From contig OZ059900.1 in the NCBI GenBank assembly GCA_964057225.1, positions 1,994,501 through 2,058,500 on the forward strand: a stretch of DNA of 64,000 nt, written 5' to 3'. The notes under the pieces are model-generated. The model ran no database searches, was not told the origin of the DNA, and was given only the letters and a program-made list of their open reading frames with translations. This document shows positions 1 through 14,039 of this stretch, piece by piece (the stretch's first letter is position 1; each line of letters begins with the position of its first letter). Source of the stretch: Auanema rhodensis (Eukaryota; Nematoda; Chromadorea; Rhabditida; Rhabditidae). The translations under genes were made by a program, and so were the position numbers.

Positions 1-100
1 ATATATATGATCAAAAGCATAGTTTTACTGTCTATGATAACAAAAGTCTTCAAATATACACTAATAATGTGTAAATCACTGAATTTCACTCAAATAGCTT

Positions 101-447
101 TACTACACTAAGTATGGTCGTTTTTATGCCTTTAACACCATATACTCACCGATTTTTGGTACAAAATCTGTAATACTCGTAAATTTTGATCATATTCGTT
201 AAGATTTGAGAATCAAACATACAATACACAAAATCAGTCTATTTTTATAAGCTTGCACTGATATATATTCATTTTGATCAAAAAAGGTCGAAAATAGAAA
301 GAATTTTTGAAATTTCCGAGTTTTGAGTCTAATTTGGCTAAATCGCTCATATACATGATCAGAAGCATAGTTTCATTGTCTATGACAACAAAAGTCATCA
401 ATTTAACGCTAGTGATGTTTAAATACTGATTTTCGCTCAAATAGCAT
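101..447. repeat. Example satellite monomer (347 bp)
   Basis: This is a convenient reference unit, opened at the TACTACACTAAG landmark; the start point is arbitrary because the array is circularly permutable. Three TGATCA palindromes lie at 187-192, 275-280 and 356-361. A run of short A/T tracts starts at 280, 291, 302, 310, 321, 331 and 340, about one helical turn apart, which suggests intrinsic bending. In most other monomers the segment equivalent to 348-359 reads TCATATATATGA, a 12-base perfect palindrome (for example 694-705); here it is TCATATACATGA. I see no match to the CENP-B box of primates. I do not recognise the family by name. Confidence 0.9.
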
Positions 448-1910
448 TACTACACTAAGTATGGTCGTTTTTATGCCTTTAACACCATATACTCACCGAG
501 TTTTGGTACAAAATCTGTGATACTCGTAAATTTTGATCATATTCGGTGAGATTCGAGGATCGAACACACAATACACAAAATAAGTTTATTTTTACGAGTT
601 TGCACTGATATTTATTCATTTTTATCAAAAAAGGTCGAAAATAGAAAGAATTTTTGAAATTTCCGAGTTTTGAGTCTAATTTGGCTAAATCGCTCATATA
701 TATGATCAAAAGCATAGTTTTATTGTCTATGACAACAAAAGTCATCAATTAAACGCTAGTGATGTTTAAATCACTGAATTTCACTCAAATAGCTTTACTA
801 CACTAAGTATGGTCGTTTTTATGCCTTTAACACCATATACTCACCGATTTTTGGTACAAAATCTGTAATACTCGTAAACTTTGATCATATTCGTTAAGAT
901 TTGAGAATCAAACATACAATACACAAAATCAGTCTATTTTTATAAGCTTGCACTGATATATATTCATTTTGATCAAAAAAGGTCGAAAATAGAAAGAATT
1001 TTTGAAATTTCCGAGTTTTGAGTCTAATTTGGCTAAATCGCTCATATATATGATCAAAAGCATAGTTTTACTGTCTATGATAACAAAAGTCTTCAAATAT
1101 ACACTAATAATGTGTAAATCACTGAATTTCACTCAAATAGCTTTACTACACTAAGTATGGTCGTTTTTATGCCTTTAACACCATATACTCACCGATTTTT
1201 GGTACAAAATCTGTAATACTCGTAAATTTTGATCATATTCGTTAAGATTTGAGAATCAAACATACAATACACAAAATCAGTCTATTTTTACGAGTTTGCA
1301 CTGATATATATTCATTTTGATCAAAAAAGGTCGAAAATAGAAAGAATTTTTGAAATTTCCGAGTTTTGAGTCTAATTTGGCTAAATCGCTCATATATATG
1401 ATCAAAAGCATAGTTTTATTGTCTATGACAACAAAAGTCGTCAATTAAACGCTAGTGATGTTTAAATACTGAATTTCGCTCAAATAGCATTACTACACTA
1501 AGTATGGTCGTTTTTATGCCTTTAACACCATATACTCACCGATTTTTGGTACAAAATCTGTAATACTCGTAAATTTTGATCATATTCGTTAAGATTTGAG
1601 AATCAAACATACAATACACAAAATCAGTCTATTTTTATGAGCTTGCACTGATATATATTCATTTTGATCAAAAAAGGTCGAAAATAGAAAGAATTTTTGA
1701 AATTTACGAGTTTTGAGTCTAATTTGGCTAAATCGCTCATATATATGATCAGAAGCATAGTTTTATTGTCTATGACAACAAAAGTCATTAGTTAAACACT
1801 AATGATGTTTAAATCACTAAATTTCGCTCAAATAGCATTACTACACTAAGTATGGTCGTTTTTATGCCTTTAACACCATATACTCACCGATTTTTGGTAC
1901 AAAATCTGTA
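101..1910. repeat. Long-range duplicated satellite segment, copy 1 (partner at 9487-11296)
   Basis: The sequence from about 101 to about 1910 recurs 9,386 bases downstream (27 monomers) with very few differences. Shared rare variants include AATTTAACGC near 410 and 9788, the GAGTTTTGG form near 500 and 9885, and TAAACTTTGATC near 875 and 10262. The match ends near 1912, where one copy reads ATACTCGTAA and the other ATACTTGTAA and the following block switches type. The TAAACTTTGATC-bearing part is present a third time near 8523. Confidence 0.8.
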
Positions 1911-4350
1911 ATACTCGTAAATTTTGATCATATTCGGTGAGATTCGAGAATCAAACACACAATACACGAAATAAGTTTATTTTGACGAGTTTGAACTGGT
2001 ATTTATTCATTTTGATCAAAAAAGGTCGAAAATAGAAAGAATTTTTGAATTTTCCGAGTTTTGAGTCCAATTGGGCTAAATCGCTCATATATATGATCAA
2101 AAGCATAGTTTTACTGTCTATGATAACAAAAGTCTTCAAATATACACTAATAATGATTAAATCACTGAATTTCACTCAAATAGCATTACTACACTAAGTA
2201 TGGTCGTTTTTATGCCTTTAACACCATATACTCACCGATTTTTGGTACAAAATCTGTAATACTTGTAAATTTTGATCATATTTGTTAAGATTCGAGAATC
2301 GAACACACAATACAAAAAATAAGTCTATTTTTACAAGTTTGCACTGATATTTATTCATTTTGATCAAAAAAGGTCGAAAATAGAAAGAATTTTTGAAATT
2401 TCCGAGTTTTGAGTCTAATTTGGCTAAATCGCTCATATATATGATCAAAAGCATAGTTTTATTGTCTATAACAACAAAAGTCATCAATTAAACGCTAGTG
2501 ATATTTAAATACTGATTTTCGCTCAAATAGCATTACTACACTAAGTATGGTCGTTTTTATGCCTTTAACACCATATACTCACCGATTTTTGGTACAAAAT
2601 CTGTAATACTCGTAAAATTTGATCATATTTGTTAAGATTTGAGAATCAAACACACAATACACAAAATCAGTCTATTTTTATGAGTTTACACTGATATATA
2701 TTCATTTTCATCAAAAAAGGTCGAAAATAGAAAGAATTTTTGAAATTTCCGAGTTTTGAGTCTAATTTGGCTAAATCGCTCATATATATGATCAGAAGCA
2801 TAGTTTTATTGTCTATGACAACAAAAATCATCAATTAAACGCTAGTGATGTTTAAATACTGAATTTCGCTCAAATAGCATTACTACACTAAGTATGGTCG
2901 TTTTTATGCCTTTAACACCATATACTCACCGATTTTTGGTACAAAATCTGTAATACTCGTAAATTTTGATCATATTCGGTGAGATTCGAGAATCAAACAC
3001 ACAATACACGAAATAAGTTTATTTTGACGAGTTTGAACTGGTATTCATTCATTTTGATCAAAAAAGGTCGAAAATAGAAAGAATTTTTGAAATTTCCGAG
3101 TTTTGAGTCTAATTTGGCTAAATCGCTCATATATATGATCAGAAGCATAGTTTTATTGTCTATGACAACAAAAATCATCAATTAAACGCTAGTGATGTTT
3201 AAATACTGAATTTCGCTCAAATAGCATTACTACACTAAGTATGGTCGTTTTTATGCCTTTAACACCATATACTCACCGATTTTTGGTACAAAATCTGTAA
3301 TACTCGTAAATTTTGATCATATTCGGTGAGATTCGAGAATCAAACACACAATACACGAAATAAGTTTATTTTGACGAGTTTGAACTGGTATTCATTCATT
3401 TTGATCAAAAAAGGTCGAAAATAGAAAGAATTTTTGAATTTTCCGAGTTTTGAGTCCAATTGGGCTAAATCGCTCATATATATGATCAAAAGCATAGTTT
3501 TACTGTCTATGATAACAAAAGTCTTCAAATATACACTAATAATGATTGAATCACTGAATTTCACTCAAATAGCATTACTACACTAAGTATGGTCGTTTTT
3601 ATGCCTTTAACACCATATACTCACCGATTTTTGGTACAAAATCTGTGATACTCGTAAATTTTGATCATATTCGGTGAGATTCGAGAATCGAACACACAAT
3701 ACACAAAATAAGTCTATTTTTACGAGTTTGCACTGATATTTATTCATTTTGATCAAAAAAGGTCGAAAATAGAAAGAATTTTTGAAATTTCCGAGTTTTG
3801 AGTCTAATTTGGCTAAATCGCTCATATATATGATCAAAAGCATAGTTTTACTGTCTATGATAACAAAAGTCTTCAAATATACACTAATAATGTGTAAATC
3901 ACTGAATTTCACTCAAATAGCTTTACTACACTAAGTATGGTCGTTTTTATGCCTTTAACACCATATACTCACCGATTTTTGGTACAAAATCTGTAATACT
4001 CGTAAATTTTGATCATATTCGTTAAGATTTGAGAATCAAACATACAATACACAAAATCAGTCTATTTTTATGAGCTTGCACTGATATATATTCATTTTGA
4101 TCAAAAAAGGTCGAAAATAGAAAGAATTTTTGAATTTTCCGAGTTTTGAGTCCAATTGGGCTAAATCGCTCATATATATGATCAAAAGCATAGTTTCACT
4201 GTCTATGATAACAAAAGTCTTCAAATATACACTAGTAATGATTAAATCACTGAATTTCACTCAAATAGCTTTACTACACTAAGTATGGTCGTTTTTATGC
4301 CTTTAACACCATATACTCACCGATTTTTGGTACAAAATCTGTAATACTCG

Positions 4351-5998
4351 TAAATTTCGATCATATCCGTTAAGATTCGAGAATCAAACACACAATACAC
4401 AAAATAAGTTTATTTTTACGAGTTTGCACTGATATTTATTCATTTTGATCAAAAAAGGTCGAAAATAGAAAGAATTTTTGAATTTTCCGAGTTTTGAGTC
4501 CAATTGGGCTAAATCGCTCATATATATGATCAAAAGCATAGTTTCACTGTCTATGATAACAAAAGTCTTCAAATATACACTAGTAATGATTAAATCACTG
4601 AATTTCACTCAAATAGCTTTACTACACTAAGTATGGTCGTTTTTATGCCTTTAACACCATATACTCACCGATTTTTGGTACAAAATCTGTAATACTCGTA
4701 AATTTCGATCATATCCGTTAAGATTCGAGAATCAAACACACAATACACGAAATAAGTTTATTTTTACGAGTTTGCACTGATATTTATTCATTTTGATCAA
4801 AAAAGGTCGAAAATAGAAAGAATTTTTGAATTTTCCGAGTTTTGAGTCCAATTTGGCTAAATCGCTCATATATATGATCAAAAGCATAGTTCTATTGTCT
4901 ATAACAACAAAAGTCTTTAATTAAACGCTAGTGATGTTTTAATACTGAATTTTGCTCAAATAGCATTACTACACTAAGTATGGTCGTTTTTATGCCTTTA
5001 ACACCATATACTCACCGATTTTTGGTACAAAATCTGTAATACTTGTAAATTTTGATCATATTCGTTAAGATTCGAAAATCAAACACACAATACACGAAAT
5101 AAGTTTATTTTTACAAGTTTGCACTGATATTTATTCATTTTGATCAAAAAAGGTCGAAAATAGAAAGAATTTTTGAAATTTCCGAGTTTTGAGTCTAATT
5201 TGGCTAAATCGCTCATATATATGATCAGAAGCATAGGTGTATTGTCTATGACAACAAAAGTCATTAATTAAACACTAATGATGTTTAAATCACTAAATTT
5301 CGCTCTAATAGCATTACTACACTAAGTATGGTCGCTTTTATGACTTTAACACCATATACTCACCGATTTTTGGTACAAAATCTGTAATACTCGTAAATTT
5401 TGATCATATTCGTTAAGATTTGAGAATCAAACACACAATACACAATATCAGTCTATTTTTATGAGCTTGCACTGATATATATTCATTTTGATCAAAAAAG
5501 GTCGAAAATAGAAAGAATTTTTGAAATTTCCGAGTTTTGAGTCCAATTTGGCTAAATCGCTCATATATATGATCAAAAGCATAGTTCTATTGTCTATAAC
5601 AACAAAAGTCTTTAATTAAACGCTAGTGATGTTTTAATACTGAATTTTGCTCAAATAGCATTACTACACTAAGTATGGTCGTTTTTATGCCTTTAACACC
5701 ATATACTCACCGATTTTTGGTACAAAATCTGTAATACTTGTAAATTTTGATCATATTCGTTAAGATTCGAAAATCAAACACACAATACACGAAATAAGTT
5801 TATTTTTACAAGTTTGCACTGATATTTATTCATTTTGATCAAAAAAGGTCGAAAATAGAAAGAATTTTTGAAATTTCCGAGTTTTGAGTCTAATTTGGCT
5901 AAATCGCTCATATATATGATCAAAAGCATAGTTTCACTGTCTATGATAACAAAAGTCTTCAAATATACACTAGTAATGATTAAATCACTGAATTTCAC
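4351..5998. repeat. Monomer doublet and dimer duplication
   Basis: Two adjacent monomers share the rare form TAAATTTCGATCATATCCG at 4351 and 4699, 348 bases apart, which is a single-monomer tandem duplication. Just downstream the rare form GTTTTAATACTGAATTTTGC appears at 4936 and again at 5631, 695 bases apart, marking a two-monomer duplication. These are the smallest duplication steps visible in the window. Confidence 0.75.
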
Positions 5999-8900
5999 TC
6001 AAATAGCATTACTACACTAAGTATGGTCGTTTTTATGCCTTTAACACCATATACTCACCGATTTTTGGTACAAAATCTGTAATACTTGTAAATTTTGATC
6101 ATATTCGTTAAGATTTGAAAATCAAACACATAATACACGAAATAAGTCTATTTTTATGAGTTTGCACTGATATTTATTCATTTTGATCAAAAAAGGTCGA
6201 AAATAGAAAGAATTTTTGAAATTTCCGAGTTTTGAATCCAATTGGGCTAAATCGCTCATATATATGATCAAAAGCATAGTTTTATTGTCTATGATAACAA
6301 AAGTCTTCAAATATACACTAATAATGTGTAAATCACTGAATTTCACTCAAATAGCTTTACTACACTAAGTATGGTCGTTTTTATGCCTTTAACACCATAT
6401 ACTCACCGATTTTTGGTACAAAATCTGTAATACTCGTAAATTTTGATCATATTCGTTAAGATTTGAGAATCAAACATACAATACACAAAATCAGTCTATT
6501 TTTATGAGCTTGCACTGATATATATTCATTTTGATCAAAAAAGGTCGAAAATAGAAAGAATTTTTGAAATTTCCGAGTTTTGAGTCTAATTTGGCTAAAT
6601 CGCTCATATATATGATCAAAAGCATAGTTTTACTGTCTATGATAACTAAAGTCTTCAAATATACACTAATAATGTGTAAATCACTGAATTTCACTCAAAT
6701 AGCTTTACTACACTAAGTATGGTCGTTTTTATGCCTTTAACACCATATACTCACCGATTTTTGGTACAAAATCTGTAATACTCGTAAATTTTGATCATAT
6801 TCGTTAAGATTTGAGAATCAAACATACAATACACAAAATCAGTCTATTTTTATAAGCTTGCACTGATATATATTCATTTTGATCAAAAAAGATCGAAAAT
6901 AGAAAGAATTTTTGAAATTTCCGAGTTTTGAGTCCAATTTGGCTAAATCGCTCATATATATGATCAGAAGCATAAGTGTATTGTCTATGACAACAAAAGT
7001 CATTAATTAAACACTAATGATGTTTAAATCACTAAATTTCGCTCTAATAGCATTACTACACTAAGTATGGTCGTTTTTATGCCTTTAACACCATATACTC
7101 ACCGATTTTTGGTACAAAATCTGTGATACTCGTAAATTTTGATCATATTCGTTAAGATTTGAAAATCAAACACACAATAAACAAAATCAGTCTATTTTTA
7201 TGAGTTTGCACTGATATATATTCGTTTTGATCAAAAAAGGTCGAAAATAGAAAGAATTTTTGAATTTTCCGAGTTTTGAGTCCAATTGGGCTAAATCGCT
7301 CATATATATGATCAGAAGCATAGATGTATTGTCTATGACAACAAAAGTCATTAATTGAACACTAATGATGTTTAAATCACTGAATTTCGCTCAAATAGCA
7401 TTACTACACTAAGGATGGTCGTTTTTATGCCTTTAACACCATATACTCACCGATTTTTGGTACAAAATCTGTGATACTCGTAAATTTTGATCATATTCGT
7501 TAAGATTCAAAAATCAAACACACAATACACGAAATAAGTTCATTTTTACGAGTTTGCACTGATATTTATTCATTTTGATCAAAAAAGGTCGAAAATAGAA
7601 AGAATTTTTGAAATTTCCGAGTTTTGAGTCTAATTTGGCTAAATCGCTCATATATATGATCAAAAGCATAGTTTTATTGTCTATGACAACAAAAGTCATC
7701 AATTAAACGCTAGTGATGTTTAAATACTGAATTTCGCTCAAATAGCATTACTACACTAAGTATGGTCGTTTTTATGCCTTTAACACCATATACTCACCGA
7801 TTTTTGGTACAAAATCTGTAATACTCGTAAATTTTGATCATATTCGTTAAGATTTGAGAATCAAACATACAATACACAAAATCAGTCTATTTTTATGAGC
7901 TTGCACTGATATATATTCATTTTGATCAAAAAAGGTCGAAAATAGAAAGAATTTTTGAAATTTACGAGTTTTGAGTCTAATTTGGCTAAATCGCTCATAT
8001 ATATGATCAAAAGCATAGTTTTATTGTCTATGACAACAAAAGTCATTAGTTAAACACTAATGATGTTTAAATCACTAAATTTCGCTCAAATAGCATTAGT
8101 ACACTAAGTATGGTCGTTTTTATGCCTTTAACACCATATACTCACCGATTTTTGGTACAAAATCTGTAATACTTGTAAATTTTGATCATATTCGTTAAGA
8201 TTCGAGAATCAAACACATAATACACGAAATAAGTCTATTTTTATGAGTTTGCACTGATATTTATTCATTTTGATCAAAAAAGGTCGAAAATAGAAAGAAT
8301 TTTTGAAATTTCCGAGTTTTGAGTCTAATTTGGCTAAATCGCTCATATATATGATCAAAAGCATAGTTTTATTGTCTATGACAACAAAAGTCATCAATTA
8401 AACGCTAGTGATGTTTAAATCACTGAATTTCACTCAAATAGCTTTACTACACTAAGTATGGTCGTTTTTATGCCTTTAACACCATATACTCACCGATTTT
8501 TGGTACAAAATCTGTAATACTCGTAAACTTTGATCATATTCGTTAAGATTTGAGAATCAAACATACAATACACAAAATCAGTCTATTTTTATAAGCTTGC
8601 ACTGATATATATTCATTTTGATCAAAAAAGGTCGAAAATAGAAAGAATTTTTGAAATTTCCGAGTTTTGAGTCTAATTTGGCTAAATCGCTCATATATAT
8701 GATCAAAAGCATAGTTTTACTGTCTATGATAACAAAAGTCTTCAAATATACACTAATAATGTGTAAATCACTGAATTTCACTCAAATAGCTTTACTACAC
8801 TAAGTATGGTCGTTTTTATGCCTTTAACACCATATACTCACCGATTTTTGGTACAAAATCTGTAATACTCGTAAATTTTGATCATATTCGTTAAGATTTG

Positions 8901-9486
8901 AGAATCAAACATACAATACACAAAATCAGTCTATTTTTACGAGTTTGCACTGATATATATTCATTTTGATCAAAAAAGGTCGAAAATAGAAAGAATTTTT
9001 GAAATTTCCGAGTTTTGAGTCTAATTTGGCTAAATCGCTCATATATATGATCAAAAGCATAGTTTTATTGTCTATGACAACAAAAGTCGTCAATTAAACG
9101 CTAGTGATGTTTAAATACTGAATTTCGCTCAAATAGCATTACTACACTAAGTATGGTCGTTTTTATGCCTTTAACACCATATACTCACCGATTTTTGGTA
9201 CAAAATCTGTAATACTCGTAAATTTTGATCATATTCGTTAAGATTTGAGAATCAAACATACAATACACAAAATCAGTCTATTTTTATGAGCTTGCACTGA
9301 TATATATTCATTTTGATCAAAAAAGGTCGAAAATAGAAAGAATTTTTGAAATTTCCGAGTTTTGAGTCTAATTTGGCTAAATCGCTCATATATATGATCA
9401 AAAGCATAGTTTCATTGTCTATGACAACAAAAGTCGTCAATTAAACGCTAGTGATGTTTAAATACTGAATTTCGCTCAAATAGCAT

Positions 9487-11296
9487 TACTACACTAAGTA
9501 TGGTCGTTTTTATGCCTTTAACACCATATACTCACCGATTTTTGGTACAAAATCTGTAATACTCGTAAATTTTGATCATATTCGTTAAGATTTGAGAATC
9601 AAACATACAATACACAAAATCAGTCTATTTTTATGAGCTTGCACTGATATATATTCATTTTGATCAAAAAAGGTCGAAAATAGAAAGAATTTTTGAAATT
9701 TCCGAGTTTTGAGTCTAATTTGGCTAAATCGCTCATATACATGATCAGAAGCATAGTTTCATTGTCTATGACAACAAAAGTCATCAATTTAACGCTAGTG
9801 ATGTTTAAATACTGATTTTCGCTCAAATAGCATTACTACACTAAGTATGGTCGTTTTTATGCCTTTAACACCATATACTCACCGAGTTTTGGTACAAAAT
9901 CTGTGATACTCGTAAATTTTGATCATATTCGGTGAGATTCGAGGATCGAACACACAATACACGAAATAAGTTTATTTTTACGAGTTTGCACTGATATTTA
10001 TTCATTTTTATCAAAAAAGGTCGAAAATAGAAAGAATTTTTGAAATTTCCGAGTTTTGAGTCTAATTTGGCTAAATCGCTCATATATATGATCAAAAGCA
10101 TAGTTTTATTGTCTATGACAACAAAAGTCATCAATTAAACGCTAGTGATGTTTAAATCACTGAATTTCACTCAAATAGCTTTACTACACTAAGTATGGTC
10201 GTTTTTATGCCTTTAACACCATATACTCACCGATTTTTGGTACAAAATCTGTAATACTCGTAAACTTTGATCATATTCGTTAAGATTTGAGAATCAAACA
10301 TACAATACACAAAATCAGTCTATTTTTATAAGCTTGCACTGATATATATTCATTTTGATCAAAAAAGGTCGAAAATAGAAAGAATTTTTGAAATTTCCGA
10401 GTTTTGAGTCTAATTTGGCTAAATCGCTCATATATATGATCAAAAGCATAGTTTTACTGTCTATGATAACAAAAGTCTTCAAATATACACTAATAATGTG
10501 TAAATCACTGAATTTCACTCAAATAGCTTTACTACACTAAGTATGGTCGTTTTTATGCCTTTAACACCATATACTCACCGATTTTTGGTACAAAATCTGT
10601 AATACTCGTAAATTTTGATCATATTCGTTAAGATTTGAGAATCAAACATACAATACACAAAATCAGTCTATTTTTACGAGTTTGCACTGATATATATTCA
10701 TTTTGATCAAAAAAGGTCGAAAATAGAAAGAATTTTTGAAATTTCCGAGTTTTGAGTCTAATTTGGCTAAATCGCTCATATATATGATCAAAAGCATAGT
10801 TTTATTGTCTATGACAACAAAAGTCGTCAATTAAACGCTAGTGATGTTTAAATACTGAATTTCGCTCAAATAGCATTACTACACTAAGTATGGTCGTTTT
10901 TATGCCTTTAACACCATATACTCACCGATTTTTGGTACAAAATCTGTAATACTCGTAAATTTTGATCATATTCGTTAAGATTTGAGAATCAAACATACAA
11001 TACACAAAATCAGTCTATTTTTATGAGCTTGCACTGATATATATTCATTTTGATCAAAAAAGGTCGAAAATAGAAAGAATTTTTGAAATTTACGAGTTTT
11101 GAGTCTAATTTGGCTAAATCGCTCATATATATGATCAGAAGCATAGTTTTATTGTCTATGACAACAAAAGTCATTAGTTAAACACTAATGATGTTTAAAT
11201 CACTAAATTTCGCTCAAATAGCATTACTACACTAAGTATGGTCGTTTTTATGCCTTTAACACCATATACTCACCGATTTTTGGTACAAAATCTGTA
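9487..11296. repeat. Long-range duplicated satellite segment, copy 2
   Basis: This is the partner of 101-1910 at an offset of 9,386 bases. It shares its rare variants, and differs at scattered single bases such as ATGAGC for ATAAGC near 9633. To its right the sequence becomes a different monomer type from the one that follows copy 1, so the duplication boundary is internal to a monomer. Confidence 0.8.
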
Positions 11297-11951
11297 ATAC
11301 TTGTAAATTTTGATCATATTCGTTAAGATTCGAGAATCAAACACATAATACACGAAATAATTCTATTTTTATGAGTTTGCACTGATATTTATTCATTTTG
11401 ATCAAAAAAGGTCGAAAATAGAAAGAATTTTTGAATTTTCCGAGTTTTGAGTCCAATTGGGCTAAATCGCTCATATATATGATCAAAAGCATAGTTTTAC
11501 TGTCTATGATAACAAAAGTCTTCAAATATACACTAATAATGATTTAATCACTGAATTTCACTCAAATAGCATTACTACACTAAGTATGGTCGTTTTTATG
11601 CCTTTAACACCATATACTCACCGATTTTTGGTACAAAATCTGTGATACTCGTAAATTTTGATCATATTGGGTGAGATTCGAGAATCAAACACACAATACA
11701 CGAAATAAGTTTATTTTTACGAGTTTGCACTGATATTTATTCATTTTGATCAAAAAAGGTCGAAAATAGAAAGAATTTTTGAAATTTCCGAGTTTTGAGT
11801 CTAATTTGGCTAAATCGCTCATATATATGATCAAAAGCATAGTTTTACTGTCTATGATAACAAAAGTCTTCAAATATACACTAATAATGTGTAAATCACT
11901 GAATTTCACTCAAATAGCATTACTACACTAAGTATGGTCGTTTTTATGCCT

Positions 11952-14039
11952 TTAACACCATATACTCACCGATTTTTGGTACAAAATCTGTGATACTCGT
12001 AAATTTTGATTATATTCGGTGAGATTCGAGAATAAAACACACAATACACGAAATAAGTTTATTTTTACGAGTTTGCACTGATATTTATTCATTTTGATCA
12101 AAAAAGGTCGAAAATAGAAAGAATTTTTGAAATTTCCGAGTTTTGAGTCTAATTTGGCTAAATCGCTCATATATATGATCAGAAGCATAGTTTTATTGTC
12201 TATGACAACGAAAGTCATTAATTAAACACTAATGATGTTTAAATCACTAAATTTCGCTCAAATAGCATTACTACACTAAGTATGGTCGTTTTTATGCCTT
12301 TAACACCATATACTCACCGATTTTTGGTACAAAATCTGTAATACTCGTAAATTTTGATCATATTCGTTAAGATTTGAGAATCAAACATACAATACACAAA
12401 ATCAGTCTATTTTTATGAGCTTGCACTGATATATATTCATTTTGATCAAAAAAGGTCGAAAATAGAAAGAATTTTTGAAATTTACGAGTTTTGAGTCTAA
12501 TTTGGCTAAATCGCTCATATATATGATCAGAAGCATAGTTTTATTGTCTATGACAACGAAAGTCATTAATTAAACACTAATGATGTTTAAATCACTAAAT
12601 TTCGCTCAAATAGCATTACTACACTAAGTATGGTCGTTTTTATGCCTTTAACACCATATACTCACCGATTTTTGGTACAAAATCTGTAATACTCGTAAAT
12701 TTTGATCATATTCGGTGAGATTCGAGAATCAAACACACAATACACGAAATAAGTTTATTTTGACGAGTTTGCACTGATATTTATTCATTTTGATCAAAAA
12801 AGGTCGAAAATAGAAAGAATTTTTGAATTTTCCGAGTTTTGAGTCCAATTGGGCTAAATCGCTCATATATATGATCAAAAGCATAGTTTTACTGTCTATG
12901 ATAACAAAAGTCTTCAAATATACACTAATAATGATTTAATCACTGAATTTCACTCAAATAGCATTACTACACTAAGTATGGTCGTTTTTATGCCTTTAAC
13001 ACCATATACTCACCGATTTTTGGTACAAAATCTGTGATACTCGTAAATTTTGATTATATTCGGTGAGATTCGAGAATAAAACACACAATACACGAAATAA
13101 GTTTATTTTTACGAGTTTGCACTGATATTTATTCATTTTGATCAAAAAAGGTCGAAAATAGAAAGAATTTTTGAAATTTCCGAGTTTTGAGTCTAATTTG
13201 GCTAAATCGCTCATATATATGATCAGAAGCATAGTTTTATTGTCTATGACAACGAAAGTCATTAATTAAACACTAATGATGTTTAAATCACTAAATTTCG
13301 CTCAAATAGCATTACTACACTAAGTATGGTCGTTTTTATGCCTTTAACACCATATACTCACCGATTTTTGGTACAAAATCTGTAATACTCGTAAATTTTG
13401 ATCATATTCGTTAAGATTTGAGAATCAAACATACAATACACAAAATCAGTCTATTTTTATGAGCTTGCACTGATATATATTCATTTTGATCAAAAAAGGT
13501 CGAAAATAGAAAGAATTTTTGAAATTTACGAGTTTTGAGTCTAATTTGGCTAAATCGCTCATATATATGATCAGAAGCATAGTTTTATTGTCTATGACAA
13601 CGAAAGTCATTAATTAAACACTAATGATGTTTAAATCACTAAATTTCGCTCAAATAGCATTACTACACTAAGTATGGTCGTTTTTATGCCTTTAACACCA
13701 TATACTCACCGATTTTTGGTACAAAATCTGTAATACTCGTAAATTTTGATCATATTCGGTGAGATTCGAGAATCAAACACACAATACACGAAATAAGTTT
13801 ATTTTGACGAGTTTGCACTGATATTTATTCATTTTGATCAAAAAAGGTCGAAAATAGAAAGAATTTTTGAATTTTCCGAGTTTTGAGTCCAATTGGGCTA
13901 AATCGCTCATATATATGATCAAAAGCATAGTTTTACTGTCTATGATAACAAAAGTCTTCAAATATACACTAATGATGTGTAAATCACTGAATTTCACTCA
14001 AATAGCTTTACTACACTAAGTATGGTCGTTTTTATGCCT
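11952..14039. repeat. Trimer higher-order repeat, two copies (1,044 bp)
   Basis: Three monomers are repeated in tandem with a 1,044-base period. Diagnostic variants are GATTATATTCGG with GAGAATAAAAC near 12009 and again near 13053, and ACAACGAAAGTC near 12205, 12553, 13249 and 13597. Near the right end the copies begin to diverge into another monomer type, so the outer limits are approximate. Confidence 0.8.

Noticed and set aside
181-361. CATAG/CTATG and ATGAC/GTCAT short inverted repeats as terminators or RNA hairpins
   Set aside because: Stems are only 5 bases and are lost in one of the two main variant blocks, so there is no sign of conserved folding.
234-440. Minus-strand open frames of 61-101 codons in most monomers (for example 234-440, 479-748, 929-1132)
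   Set aside because: They are the same frame read from each satellite copy. Starts and ends shift with single-base monomer variants, the tandem context has no gene structure, and similarity between copies is explained by DNA homogenisation. I found no domain, and no sign that changes avoid altering the amino acids, though I could not compute that ratio.
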